Positions 7,917-17,520 of a stretch of 64,000 nucleotides of DNA are shown in pieces. The notes under the pieces were generated by a model. The model worked only from the letters and a program-made list of their open reading frames with translations, was not told the origin of the DNA and made no database searches. Origin of the DNA: an uncultured Rikenellaceae bacterium (GTDB taxonomy: Bacteria; Bacteroidota; Bacteroidia; Bacteroidales; Rikenellaceae); contig CALVFI010000001.1 of the NCBI GenBank assembly GCA_944326815.1, forward strand, positions 1 through 64,000, written 5' to 3'. The position numbers and the translations under genes were made by a program. Position 1 is the stretch's first letter, and every line of letters starts with the position of its first letter.

Positions 7917-10694
7917 ATGAAGTTCGCCTTACGTATTTTTTTGCTGGTAGCTTTACTGGCCGTCGAGACATACACTCTCTACGGCCAGCAGAAGTTCGGT
8001 CGAGTGCAAGGGAGTATCAAACCCTTATACCCCCTGAACCTCATCATGCAGGATCTGATCGAATCTCCAGACGGAGGTGTGGTATGTCTGATGACGGCCC
8101 AGGACACGCTCTACACAATCGTGTTGAACGAAGCATTCGTTTTCGAAAAGGTTCCGCGAGGAGAAGCAACAGTCCGTTTTATGCACATCAACTTCGAACC
8201 AGTAGAAAAAGAAATCGTTATTACGGAAGAGACGGAATGCCTATTGTCCCCGGAGATGAAAACCCGGAATATTCAGGAGATCGTTGTGGAGGGAGAAGCG
8301 CCCCTGATCCGAGTCATCGGCGATACGATCCGTTTTAATGCCGCGGCACTCAAAATGATGGAAGGAGACGTGGCTCTGGATATCCTGCGGCAGGTCCCTG
8401 GGGCAGAGATCTCGGACTCGGGGATAAAAATCTTCGGCCAAAACGTCACGCGAACTTACGTCAATAAACGACTTGTTTTTGGGACCAACGTCCTCTCTGC
8501 GCTGAAATACCTTCCTGCCGAGGAGGTGACCTCCATCGACACCTATATGGAGCAGGAGGAATTGAACAAGATCATACACAATACAGATCAACGCGTCCGA
8601 GTACTCAATATTCGTACGAAAAATCCTATCGTCGCGGCTGTGGCTGCAAATGCTCTGGGCAGTTACGGCCGGGATTTCGGTAGCGCAGGAAAAGACCGCT
8701 ACCATTTGGGAGCTGTCGGGAACTTTTTCTCGGAAAAATTACTGCTTGCGGGGAATGTCCTTTGGAACAACACTAACCGCATGAGCAACTCCCCTCAAGA
8801 AATTATGCAAACCGTCCTGCCCGACAATGCCGAGAATAAACGCATTTATGCCAATGCCGGCATTGAAAAGGTCTGGTTCAAAGATACCAAAAACCCACAG
8901 GGCAATTTCCGGCTGAAACTCGATTACACGTTCGACCGAAACCGAATGCTTTCTGAAAATCGTACGCAATATATCTATCTTCCATCGGAGGAGTACTCCT
9001 CCCGGGAAGCCGACAACAACCTAATGTATGGGGATTTTTCAACGGTTCACCGTGCAACGGCATCGTTTTATGTCCGACAACCCGGATGGAGCATCGGCCT
9101 GGAGAACAACCTGAACTTCAGCGATGACGAAACCGAGAATACACAGATTGCCATGACAATGCTCAACGGCGATGTACGACGCAATCGACTTACCTCACAG
9201 GCAGATCGATCGTTCTTAAACTCCACGCATAATGCCTATGCCCGACTGTCCGGGAAGAAACTATCGGCGAATGTGTCCGTAAATTATCAACGCAATGCAG
9301 GCGATGGTAACGGAGTACGGATCGACTCGTTGGCTTCGGGTCCTTTGAAAAAAATTGTCGAAACAGAGCCTTTCGGTGTGGGCCATAAAGTCAATGCCGC
9401 TGCCGGTATGACATTATATGCATTCGATAATGTGTCTTTTCATTTCAAATACGGTTATTCCTATGAGTATAGTGTCAATCGAAGAATGGCAGTCGACTGG
9501 AGTGCGCCAGAACAACCAAAAACGGACACTGTAAACAGCTATGACTATACACGTAACTATCACAGGCATAACGGCTCAATCTCGTCTTCTTTCAATATCA
9601 ACTCTATGTTACTGGAAATCTCCGCAGCAATTGTTTCGGCCAGTGTAGCTCGTAACGAATTTTTTCCAGGACCACTCCACGATCGCAGACGAGCAACGGC
9701 ATTTCTTCCCGGAATAGATTTCAGCCTGGACGGCAGCAATTCGAAAAGCATTACATACACTACAGATATCTTACTACCCTCTGTTGAACAGTGGCGCGAT
9801 CAACTCGACACACGGAATCCGACCCACTTGAGAGTCGGAAATCCCGATCTAAGAAGAGAATACCTGCATCAGGTCGTCCTGGAGTATAATATCTTCACCC
9901 CCGGGAAACCCTACTCAATCCGAATGCATCTTGATGCAAATGTAATTGGAAATACCATTGCGGATAAAACAGTATATTTTACAGAACAGACGGTACTACC
10001 CGGATACAATTATACGGTCGAGCCCCAAACGACGCTCACTACGTATGAGAATATGGGAAGTACGGTGAATCTCGACGGCACAATGAATTACAGCCGTTCC
10101 GTAAAAGCCATCGGTTGTCGGTTGACAGCAGGGGCAAGATTCGGGTACAATAGTACGCCGTCATTTGTCGGAGAACAGAAAAACCGTACGACAATTTATT
10201 CTCCAGGATTAACGCTTGCCGTAGCCACCAATTTTTCTCGCAAATTCAACCTCTCCGTAACCAATAGCGACAGTTATATCCACTCGATCAATACTCTCGG
10301 ACAGACGGATCGTATGATGCGTTTCGGCGTCTCGGCACGACTCAATAGCCGTTTTTTGAAAAGCTGCTTTCTGAGCGTGCAATATAATTTATCCTATTAC
10401 AAAAATCTTTCAGATCGGATTCCCGATCGCAGTACCCAGACACTGAATGCCGTAGCGGGAATGCAGTTCGCCAAGCAGAACCTTGAAGTGAGCCTCTCCG
10501 CCCATGACATATTAAACAACAACACCCGTTTCCAGAGTTCTGTCCAGGACAATTACATCATGAATCGCTGGATTACCTCTTTTGGGCGTTTTTATACGCT
10601 CAATGTGGCATGGAAACTGTTCCGTTCCAAATCCGGTCTCATGCAGCCGAAAGGCATCCTGATGCATAACGGAAGCATAGAGACAGCCGAATGA
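7917..10694 (+). CDS. Outer-membrane beta-barrel protein with plug-like domain
   Basis: A 925-residue paralogue of the genes at 315-3119 and 3132-5902. It has a signal peptide (~1-24, ending LYGQ), a divergent N-terminal Ig-like domain (~28-115), and a plug-like region with GDTIRFNAAALKM, LRQVPGAEI and TYVNKRLVFGTN. A barrel with many alternating aromatic strands ends in FGRFYTLNVAWKLF. It is the only intact barrel gene in this cluster besides the one at 315. A small carboxypeptidase-regulatory-like gene sits immediately upstream. No TonB-linked partner or SusD is adjacent, so the cargo is unknown. Confidence 0.8.
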   Translation: MKFALRIFLLVALLAVETYTLYGQQKFGRVQGSIKPLYPLNLIMQDLIESPDGGVVCLMTAQDTLYTIVLNEAFVFEKVPRGEATVRFMHINFEPVEKEIVITEETECLLSPEMKTRNIQEIVVEGEAPLIRVIGDTIRFNAAALKMMEGDVALDILRQVPGAEISDSGIKIFGQNVTRTYVNKRLVFGTNVLSALKYLPAEEVTSIDTYMEQEELNKIIHNTDQRVRVLNIRTKNPIVAAVAANALGSYGRDFGSAGKDRYHLGAVGNFFSEKLLLAGNVLWNNTNRMSNSPQEIMQTVLPDNAENKRIYANAGIEKVWFKDTKNPQGNFRLKLDYTFDRNRMLSENRTQYIYLPSEEYSSREADNNLMYGDFSTVHRATASFYVRQPGWSIGLENNLNFSDDETENTQIAMTMLNGDVRRNRLTSQADRSFLNSTHNAYARLSGKKLSANVSVNYQRNAGDGNGVRIDSLASGPLKKIVETEPFGVGHKVNAAAGMTLYAFDNVSFHFKYGYSYEYSVNRRMAVDWSAPEQPKTDTVNSYDYTRNYHRHNGSISSSFNINSMLLEISAAIVSASVARNEFFPGPLHDRRRATAFLPGIDFSLDGSNSKSITYTTDILLPSVEQWRDQLDTRNPTHLRVGNPDLRREYLHQVVLEYNIFTPGKPYSIRMHLDANVIGNTIADKTVYFTEQTVLPGYNYTVEPQTTLTTYENMGSTVNLDGTMNYSRSVKAIGCRLTAGARFGYNSTPSFVGEQKNRTTIYSPGLTLAVATNFSRKFNLSVTNSDSYIHSINTLGQTDRMMRFGVSARLNSRFLKSCFLSVQYNLSYYKNLSDRIPDRSTQTLNAVAGMQFAKQNLEVSLSAHDILNNNTRFQSSVQDNYIMNRWITSFGRFYTLNVAWKLFRSKSGLMQPKGILMHNGSIETAE

Positions 10695-10701
10695 GTGAGC
10701 C

Positions 10702-11991
10702 TCAATTGTCAAATCCATATCCGGGGTTTTGAGGGGTAAGAGCCCACTCATCGAAATAAGGATGGTTCAATACCGTTTCAGGAATCGGGCCCGACAATTG
10801 ATTATTTACCAGATTCATCACCGTTATACCAGAAATCCGACACAACCGTTACGTCACATGAAGTCGTGTAATTACCGTTGACAGTCGTCACAGTAATAGT
10901 GGTTTTACCGACAGCCTAACCGACGGGCTGATCCGCCTCGTAATTCCACAATCCGGCAACATCAAGAAAAACAGCATCAAATTGCTCATATAATTGCGAT
11001 ATATCTCCTTCGTTAATAGTAAAAAAAGCTTCTACTGAGAGGTAATCTGCCGCATCAGATAATTTCATAACTGCGGTCAACCTCGATGGTCTGGTCACCC
11101 TATCCCAGAATAAAATCCCAGACATCCATAGCAAATATCAATGGAATTTACCTTGTCAGGATCCCAAGTAAGGAACGGGGCTATCCTTGCTTCATATACA
11201 AGGTCATCCCTGCTCATGTCATTGGTGTGTGACGCCACAACATCTTTCGCATCCCAAAAGGCAGAAACAATTATGCCGTTCATAACAATCTTGCTGGCAT
11301 TATTATGCAAATACACAGCATATAGATTCCCGTCATAAACAAATTGGGGGACTCAACCCTTGTTTCCGTAAATACCTCCTTTGCCGGCGGATCAACCACC
11401 TGGATAACATAGTTTGGAGGAATATCTACACCAGAAGAGTGTTTCGGACAGTCAGTTATAAGAACCGCACGACCCTGTTCTGGATACTCGGACCAATAGA
11501 TATCGATTTTATAGCTCCCGACGAACATCACCACCACAAGGCGCATAACGACCGTTAACCACAACGCCCACACGCTCGGTCAGCCGCCATTTCACACTAA
11601 GATTGTGCAAGGCTCCAGCCAATATGGAGCATTGGTAGGTAGAGCAGATTCCCCGCTTCCCCCAGATTAACAATCTCCACCGGCGCAAATTCCAGGTCAG
11701 TCTCGGGCTGAATAGTGGGTTCCGGAGCAGGTATCTCAACGAGAATACAAACATTGACAGCAACAAACCTCCGCATAACTGACTGCTGCGGTATCCACCC
11801 GGCATCTTGAGCTAATATCTGCCCATCCTACAATGACCACCTTAGTCCCAACAATAGCACACTTGTTCCACCTAAAATGGATCGAATATTCGCTAAGGAT
11901 CTTCGGCTCCAAAAATTGCGTGATCGCCGTGCTAAGCTGTGCTAAAAAGTATTGCAAAGACGATAAAGACCAACAGGATTTCTCTACTCAT
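10702..11991 (-). pseudogene. Decayed secreted protein with Big2-like and leucine-rich-repeat traces
   Basis: Successive overlapping fragments in different frames read leftwards from an ATG at 11991. First comes a signal-peptide-like start (MSREILLVFIVFAILFSTA) ending in a TAG. Next are readable stretches such as YKIDIYWSEYPEQGRAVLIT and NNASKIVMNGIIVSAFWDAK, then a Big2-like closing strand pair (VGKTTITVTTVNGNYTTSCD). Last is an LRR-like end (NNQLSGPIPETVLNHPYF) with a terminal PGYGFDN before a TGA at 10702. At least four frame changes and several stops break it. The original protein, about 430 residues, was probably a surface or secreted protein. Part of the middle recalls fimbrillin-associated proteins, but that is only an impression. 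Confidence 0.6.
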
Positions 11992-12101
11992 ATCATATCT
12001 TGAATTTCTGGCACTATTTCAAATTTAAGCACAAAAAGTCTTTTCCGACATGCAACACCCTATATATAAATTATTTTCACAATTAGAACAAATATTTGTA
12101 G

Positions 12102-12666
12102 TTAAAGCAAAATTTTCTTGTTCGCCATTCGACAATTATCGGATATATACGACAATATGGTCTGAATGGAAATCATCGACCACACGGATGTCCTACGATA
12201 ATTCCTGACAAGTCGATATGCCGACAGAAACGCATATATAAAGAACCAGCAACCATTGCTAATAATCCTATGATTTTCGATATGCCGGTCAGCAATCCCA
12301 ACAGAATGCCCCCGGAGACAACTGTAAAAATTTCCCGTCTCAGGATATGCATAACAAAACGGCGACGGATCAAATAACCTCGGTCGAGCAGCAAAGTCAA
12401 AGCCGAACTGGACAGCCATGCCGCAAGATAGCAGGTCGAAAGATTGATAAAGATAGCCCTCTCAGGGTGTGAAAATTGCAATTCATACACCATATGTATC
12501 GTATAATTGGCAGCCAACACCAACAAGACGATTCCCATCTTCCTACGGGAACAAAGGTAATTGTCAGATATCGATTTATCGAAATCCTATCCACCATGAA
12601 GTAAATTCCTATAACAAATAGAATCTTGTTGTAAAGACACATATTTATCAGCAGAAAATATAACAA
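12102..12666 (-). pseudogene. Decayed multi-pass membrane protein, possibly the sensor half of an AraC-type regulator
   Basis: Three overlapping minus-strand fragments combine into a protein with at least four hydrophobic segments (LLINMCLYNKILFVIGIYF; GIVLLVLAANYTIHMVYEL; IFINLSTCYLAAWLSSSALT; GGILLGLLTGISKIIGLLAM). The third fragment changes frame near the end. The pattern of membrane helices with a NYTIHMVYELQFS stretch resembles the N-terminal membrane part of some Bacteroidota AraC-family regulators, but no helix-turn-helix region is present before the reading frames end. This assignment is weak. The decay itself is clearer than the identity. Confidence 0.4.
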
Positions 12667-12759
12667 AAGAGTTTATACATTTATGATTGCGGGGAGAGGC
12701 CAACCACCGACAAACATATCGGATTTGTCCATACCATATCGCATAAACACTCCTAACTC

Positions 12760-13863
12760 TCATATCTGTTTCCTGTAAGTGAGTGCCGCCAACAAATTAA
12801 GAACAAAAGCAAATGCAGTTAATGCCAGATAATTGGGACACAGTTCGGCAATGGTCGTACCCTTGAGGTAAACGGCCTGCATAATAGCAATAAAGTAGCG
12901 CGGAGGTAAAAAACAGGTAATGAACTGAGCCCAGTCGGGCATGGAAGCAATAGGGGTTATCAGCCCACTCATCAAAACAAAAATCATGATGAAAAAAAAC
13001 ATGACGAACATCACTTGTTGCATTGTGGAGGAGCCGTTGGCAATCGTGATTCCCAAACCGGACATCGAAAGGACAAATAGTGTTGCAGCCAGATAAATCG
13101 CCCCGAGCGAACCCACAGGAGCCAGTCCGTATACGAGCCATGCAAGGAGCATGGCAATCGAAAGGACGAGGAAGCCGATCAGCCAATAGGGAATCAACTT
13201 GGCGAGTGTAAAGATGAAACGTCCCACGGGCGTCGCGTTGATTTGTTCGATGGTTCCCGTCTCCTTTTCCCCTACGAGATTGAGCGCCGGAAGAAATCCG
13301 CACAATAGGATCAGCAACATAATCATCAAGGCCGGAATCATGTAATGACGATACTCGAGCGTCGGATTATAACGATTCTCCACGACAAAAAGGTCGGATG
13401 AGAGGTCTCCCCCTCGATCGGATTGCAACTCGGCAAAGGTTCCCAGAATGGTCTGGACGATATATTGGGCGCCGAGACCACCTTTCATGGCATTCACTCC
13501 GTTGGCTGTGATACGAATTCTCTCGGGACTTCCCCCCAGCAAAGACTTTTCAAAGCGATCGGGAATTTCGACAATCACATCGACATCGCCAGCCTCAAGA
13601 CGAGCGAGGCTCTCGTCGTAATGTTCGGAGAGCTGTATCAGCGTGAAGTAGTCCGAGGCTTGTATCTTCTGTACGAGACGTTGCGAGGCGGCCGAGTGAT
13701 CCTGATCCACCACTGCCACGTTGATATGACGAACATCCATGGTCGCCACCCAAGGCATAATGAGCATGATGATCAGCGGAAAGATCAGCACAAGCCTCGG
13801 AATAAACGCATTGCGGATAATTTGTCGAAATTCCTTATCAAGCAAGACCAACAAGATTCTCAT
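12760..13863 (-). CDS. ABC-2 type exporter permease (YbhR-like)
   Basis: A 367-residue inner-membrane protein of the ABC-2 permease family. It has one helix at ~22-42, a large extracytoplasmic domain (~45-175) and five more helices in the C-terminal half (LMIMLLILLCGFLPALN, IGFLVLSIAMLLAWLV, AIYLAATLFVLSMSGLG and others). The cytoplasmic motif GEKETGTIEQINATPV between helices is the usual coupling region of this family. It is the last gene of the exporter operon, starting two bases after the first permease stops. Together the two permeases should form the transport channel powered by the paired ATPases. The substrate is unknown; related systems export drugs or other amphipathic compounds. Confidence 0.88.
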   Translation of the reverse strand: MRILLVLLDKEFRQIIRNAFIPRLVLIFPLIIMLIMPWVATMDVRHINVAVVDQDHSAASQRLVQKIQASDYFTLIQLSEHYDESLARLEAGDVDVIVEIPDRFEKSLLGGSPERIRITANGVNAMKGGLGAQYIVQTILGTFAELQSDRGGDLSSDLFVVENRYNPTLEYRHYMIPALMIMLLILLCGFLPALNLVGEKETGTIEQINATPVGRFIFTLAKLIPYWLIGFLVLSIAMLLAWLVYGLAPVGSLGAIYLAATLFVLSMSGLGITIANGSSTMQQVMFVMFFFIMIFVLMSGLITPIASMPDWAQFITCFLPPRYFIAIMQAVYLKGTTIAELCPNYLALTAFAFVLNLLAALTYRKQI

Positions 13864-13865
13864 GG

Positions 13866-14957
13866 CTATTCAAGTTTGTCATTGAATTTTTTAAGAGCTA
13901 TCGTCACCAACACCACGGTCATCGCGATTAAAATCACAAATTCCTTCCAGACGGCGCCGAAACCGAGCCCCTCGATCATCAATTTGCGCATGGCTTCGAT
14001 ATACCAACGGGCGGGAATGATGTATGAGATGGCTTGCAGGATATTCGGCATATTTTCTACGGGAAATACCATACCCGACAGCATAATGACAGGCATCAGC
14101 AACACCATGCCGGAGATGAGCATCGCCACTACCTGTGTATTGGCAACCGTCGAGATGAAGAGCCCCAAAGCCAAAGCCAACAAAATATAGAGCAACGAAA
14201 TCCCGATCAGTCCAACCATCGAGCCAGTCATCGGAACCTCCAGAGCGAATCGGGCCAAAGACATGATGGTAATCAGATTGATGCACGACAGGAGAAAGTA
14301 AGGGACCATTTTAGCAACAATAATCCGCAGAGGCCGTACGGGAGAGACGAGCAGCACCTCCATGGTGCCTGTCTCTTTTTCCCGCACAATGGAGATCGAT
14401 GTCATCATGGCACAGATCAACAGGAATATCAGCCCCATGATGCCCGGTGCAAAGTTGTAGGCACTTTTCATCTGGGGATTATACATCGTATGGGTCTCGA
14501 TCGGAAGATGCTGTGTGCCGCCGACCTGGAGTGCATTTTGCAGGTAGCCGGCTCCTGACGCGGCAACATTGGGATTTGAGGCATCAAAAACGAGCTGTAT
14601 GGCGGGCCCCGTCGGATATCCGTCTGCGATAGCATTTACCCGACGGTCATAATCCTCGGCAAAGACCACAACCGCATCCACCTCACCCTGCCGCAGCAGT
14701 TCGTCTGTCGCCTGGGGCGAGATATACCCTTTGAATGTAAAATAGTCGTTAACGGAGAGCCGTTCGACCTGCTGTCGGATGGCTTCGGAGTGCTTCGGTG
14801 CCACAACGGCAAAGTCGATGTTGTTGACTTCGGTCGAGATGGCAAAGCCGAAAAGCAACATCTGTACGACAGGCATCAGCAATACAATGAGCATCGTGCG
14901 TCGATCGCGCACGATGTGCAACGCCTCTTTCCGGACAAATGACATAAAACCTCCCAT
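13866..14957 (-). CDS. ABC-2 type exporter permease (YbhS-like)
   Basis: A 363-residue ABC-2 permease, similar in plan to the next gene: one N-terminal helix (TMLIVLLMPVVQMLLFGFA), a large periplasmic domain (~45-170), then five helices with the coupling motif REKETGTMEVLLVSPVRP. Its start is four bases from the stop of the ATPase upstream. A second ATG four codons in (MSFVRKE) is an alternative start. It would pair with the permease at 12760-13863 as in E. coli YbhSR. Confidence 0.88.
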   Translation of the reverse strand: MGGFMSFVRKEALHIVRDRRTMLIVLLMPVVQMLLFGFAISTEVNNIDFAVVAPKHSEAIRQQVERLSVNDYFTFKGYISPQATDELLRQGEVDAVVVFAEDYDRRVNAIADGYPTGPAIQLVFDASNPNVAASGAGYLQNALQVGGTQHLPIETHTMYNPQMKSAYNFAPGIMGLIFLLICAMMTSISIVREKETGTMEVLLVSPVRPLRIIVAKMVPYFLLSCINLITIMSLARFALEVPMTGSMVGLIGISLLYILLALALGLFISTVANTQVVAMLISGMVLLMPVIMLSGMVFPVENMPNILQAISYIIPARWYIEAMRKLMIEGLGFGAVWKEFVILIAMTVVLVTIALKKFNDKLE

Positions 14958-14961
14958 GGTA

Positions 14962-15702
14962 TCACTCTCCCCGTTTTGCCTCGCGTGCCAACATACGGAA
15001 CACCTCGTCCATCGTCTGCACTGCGAATTTTGTTTTCAACTCACCAGGACTCCCCAAGGCACGTATCTGTCCGTCAACCATAATCGATACCCGGGAACAA
15101 TACTCCGCCTCATCCATGTAGTGCGTCGTTACGAAAATCGTCGTACCTCCGGCCGCTGCTTCATAGATCAGTTCCCAGATCTGACGACGCGTCACGGGAT
15201 CGACCCCACCGGTCGGTTCGTCCAAAAAGACCACCTCGGGGCAATGAATCGTAGCCACCGAAAAGGCCAGCTTCTGTTTCCACCCAAGTGGCAATCTACC
15301 AACTCGCGTATGGATCTCGTCCCGGAAATGCAATCGGTCAAGTAATTCCGCAGTCCGGCGCAAAATTTGCCGGCGGGTCATTCCATAAATACCCGCATAG
15401 AGACGGATATTCTCCCAGACGGTCAGATCTTCGTACAGAGAGAAACGTTGGCTCATGTAACCAATATGTCGTTTGATAGCCTCTCCCTGAGTCATCACGT
15501 CGAATCCGGCTACCGTCCCGCTCCCTGCAGTCGGATAACTCAGCCCGCACAACATGCGCATAGCGGTGGTCTTACCGGCACCATTCGCCCCAAGAAAGCC
15601 GAAAATCTCCCCTCGATGAACATCAAACGTAATCCGGTCCACAGCACGGAACGTACCGAAGTCTTTGCAAAGATCCTTGACCGATATGACTCTATCATCC
15701 AT
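14962..15702 (-). CDS. ABC transporter ATP-binding protein (YbhF-like, second ATPase)
   Basis: A 246-residue ATPase. Walker A is GANGAGKTT (~38-46), the Q-loop follows in YMSQRFSLYEDLT, the signature is degenerate (LPLGWKQKLA instead of LSGGQ), and Walker B with the catalytic Glu is VVFLDEPTGGVD. The H-loop is VTTHYMDEAEYC. A degenerate signature is also known from one half of fused YbhF-type ATPases. Here the two halves are separate genes, and this one overlaps the first ATPase gene by eight bases. It should couple ATP hydrolysis to the permeases that follow. Confidence 0.9.
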   Translation of the reverse strand: MDDRVISVKDLCKDFGTFRAVDRITFDVHRGEIFGFLGANGAGKTTAMRMLCGLSYPTAGSGTVAGFDVMTQGEAIKRHIGYMSQRFSLYEDLTVWENIRLYAGIYGMTRRQILRRTAELLDRLHFRDEIHTRVGRLPLGWKQKLAFSVATIHCPEVVFLDEPTGGVDPVTRRQIWELIYEAAAGGTTIFVTTHYMDEAEYCSRVSIMVDGQIRALGSPGELKTKFAVQTMDEVFRMLAREAKRGE

Positions 15703-16624
15703 TTCCCATCCGTTTTATGAATACATCTTCGATTCCGGCCTCAACAGGGCGAACCGACACCCCGCAAAAACCTGTCGCTGTCAACGCCTCGGCAAACCGC
15801 CGAGGATCGAAGCCGGGAGAGGTCAACAGGTGGTGTGTTTCGCCGAAAGGATAACAGCGACGCACCTCTTTGTCGCGTCGTGCCGCCTCTAATAAGCCGA
15901 ACATGTCCTCCCCGGATAGGGCATAAAGCGTCTCACCGAAGCCCTCGACGATGGCTTGTGGAGTATTTATCTCCAGTATCTTCCCCTCATTGATAAGGGC
16001 CACACGGTCACAGCAATTCGCCTCATCCATATAGGGGGTAGATATAAGTATCGAAATTCCTTTGGCCTTGAGATTGAACAGTATGTCCCAAAACTCATTG
16101 CGCGACACAGCATCGACGCCCGTGGTCGGTTCATCAAGGAAAAGCACTGATGGGCGATGAATGAGAGCGCAACAAAGCGCGAGTTTCTGCTTCATACCGC
16201 CCGATAATTTATCGGTTCGACGCGTACGGAATGGTTCTATTTGCCGATATATGGGCGCTATCAAATCGTAATTGTCCCGAACCTTCACATCGAATAATGC
16301 TGCAAAAAACGCAAGATTTTCTTCGACCGTCAGATCGGGATATAGCGAGAAACGTCCCGGCATATAACCGACTCGCTGACGAATGCGTCGATAATCTGCA
16401 AGAATATCCAACCCGTCGACCGATGCCGAGCCTTGATCCGGAGCAATAAGCGTCGTGAGTAGCCGGAACAACGTCGTTTTACCCGCACCGTCGGGACCGA
16501 TCAGACCGAACAACTCTCCCCGACCCACCTCAAACGAAATACCATCGAGAGCTCGAACCTCACCGTAACTTTTGGACAAGGCTTTGACCTCTATGGCAGG
16601 ATACGGATGGGTATGCGCTATCAT
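15695..16624 (-). CDS. ABC transporter ATP-binding protein (YbhF-like, first ATPase)
   Basis: A 309-residue ATPase with Walker A GPDGAGKTT (~43-51), signature LSGGMKQKLA, Walker B VLFLDEPTTGVD and a C-terminal extension of ~80 residues after the nucleotide-binding domain. The H-loop position reads ISTPYMDEA, with Pro in place of the usual His-containing THYMDEA. If real, this suggests the site may be weak and that the two ATPases share the work unequally. It overlaps the adaptor gene by four bases (ATGA), a sign of translational coupling. Confidence 0.9.
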   Translation of the reverse strand: MIAHTHPYPAIEVKALSKSYGEVRALDGISFEVGRGELFGLIGPDGAGKTTLFRLLTTLIAPDQGSASVDGLDILADYRRIRQRVGYMPGRFSLYPDLTVEENLAFFAALFDVKVRDNYDLIAPIYRQIEPFRTRRTDKLSGGMKQKLALCCALIHRPSVLFLDEPTTGVDAVSRNEFWDILFNLKAKGISILISTPYMDEANCCDRVALINEGKILEINTPQAIVEGFGETLYALSGEDMFGLLEAARRDKEVRRCYPFGETHHLLTSPGFDPRRFAEALTATGFCGVSVRPVEAGIEDVFIKRMGNG

Positions 16625-17508
16625 AACTTCACCTCTCCGTAAAGACCGAGTTTCAGCCGCCCGTCATTTTCCACCGCGATCTTCACGGCATAGGACAAAT
16701 TGGCGCGGGAATTTCGGGTCTGGATATTCTTAGGGGTAAATTCGTTTTCCGAAGCGATCCACATAATCCGGCCCGGATAGTCAAAACGTTTACCGCCACC
16801 GAAATCGGCCGTGACGGTCACCGTCTGCCCAACCTGTAAATCGGCCAACTGATCCGAAGTAAAGTAGGCACGCAGATAGACATGGTTGAGATCGGCCACT
16901 TTCATCAGGGGACGCCCCACCGACGCCAATTCTCCGGCTTCAGCATATTTAGCCAATACCGTTCCTGCAATGGGAGAGACGATGCGGCATTTTCTCAGTT
17001 GATCCTCGATCTGGGCAATTTGCAGTTCGATAGCCGAAGAGTTCTCATCGATGGATACCGTATTATTCCGTAGGGTCGAGAGCAATGCATCCAATTGACC
17101 GCCGAGGATCTTCAACTGTGCGTCGATATCATCCAACTGTTTAGTTGTTGCTGCTCCGTCCTTCAGCAGATTCTCCACCCTGCGACGTTCGGTCCGTTGC
17201 TGGGCAATCTGCTCACGCAAAGCTGCGGCCTGCTTCTGAATATCGGGACGATTGCTGCGTGCCGATGCCGCCTGTCTCTCCAGTTGCAACTTCCGCAGAT
17301 AGAGTTGTACGGTATCTATCTCACCGACCGATATGTCAGACGCTACACGGTCGCCCTCTTCTGCATCGAAACGAAGAATCCGGCCGGCAGCCTCGGCAGA
17401 AATAGTGATTTCAGTGGCTTCGAAGCTCCCCGCAGCATCGAAGCCGTTGTGTTGAGTGCATCCAGTCAGGGCCAGCACTACCAATCCATAAACCATGATG
17501 TGTCTCAT
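16621..17508 (-). CDS. HlyD-family periplasmic adaptor (YbhG-like), lipoprotein
   Basis: A 295-residue membrane-fusion protein. I chose the ATG at 17508 over a GTG three codons earlier. A short hydrophobic stretch ends in LTGC, so it is probably lipid-anchored in the inner membrane. It has a lipoyl-like half (AEAAGRILRFDAEEGDRV), a long alpha-helical hairpin (~75-175, heptad-rich QLERQAASARSNR to QIAQIEDQLRK), the second lipoyl half (IVSPIAGTVLAKYAEAGE) and a beta-barrel domain (VYLRAYFTSDQLADLQVGQ). It would bridge the ABC permeases to the TolC-like channel encoded just upstream. Confidence 0.88.
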   Translation of the reverse strand: MRHIMVYGLVVLALTGCTQHNGFDAAGSFEATEITISAEAAGRILRFDAEEGDRVASDISVGEIDTVQLYLRKLQLERQAASARSNRPDIQKQAAALREQIAQQRTERRRVENLLKDGAATTKQLDDIDAQLKILGGQLDALLSTLRNNTVSIDENSSAIELQIAQIEDQLRKCRIVSPIAGTVLAKYAEAGELASVGRPLMKVADLNHVYLRAYFTSDQLADLQVGQTVTVTADFGGGKRFDYPGRIMWIASENEFTPKNIQTRNSRANLSYAVKIAVENDGRLKLGLYGEVKL

Positions 17509-17520
17509 AGTCCTCACTTT

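Noticed and set aside
12102..12666. Whether the membrane remnant could be an intact small gene
   Set aside because: The reading changes frame at least twice and no single frame has a complete start-to-stop membrane protein.
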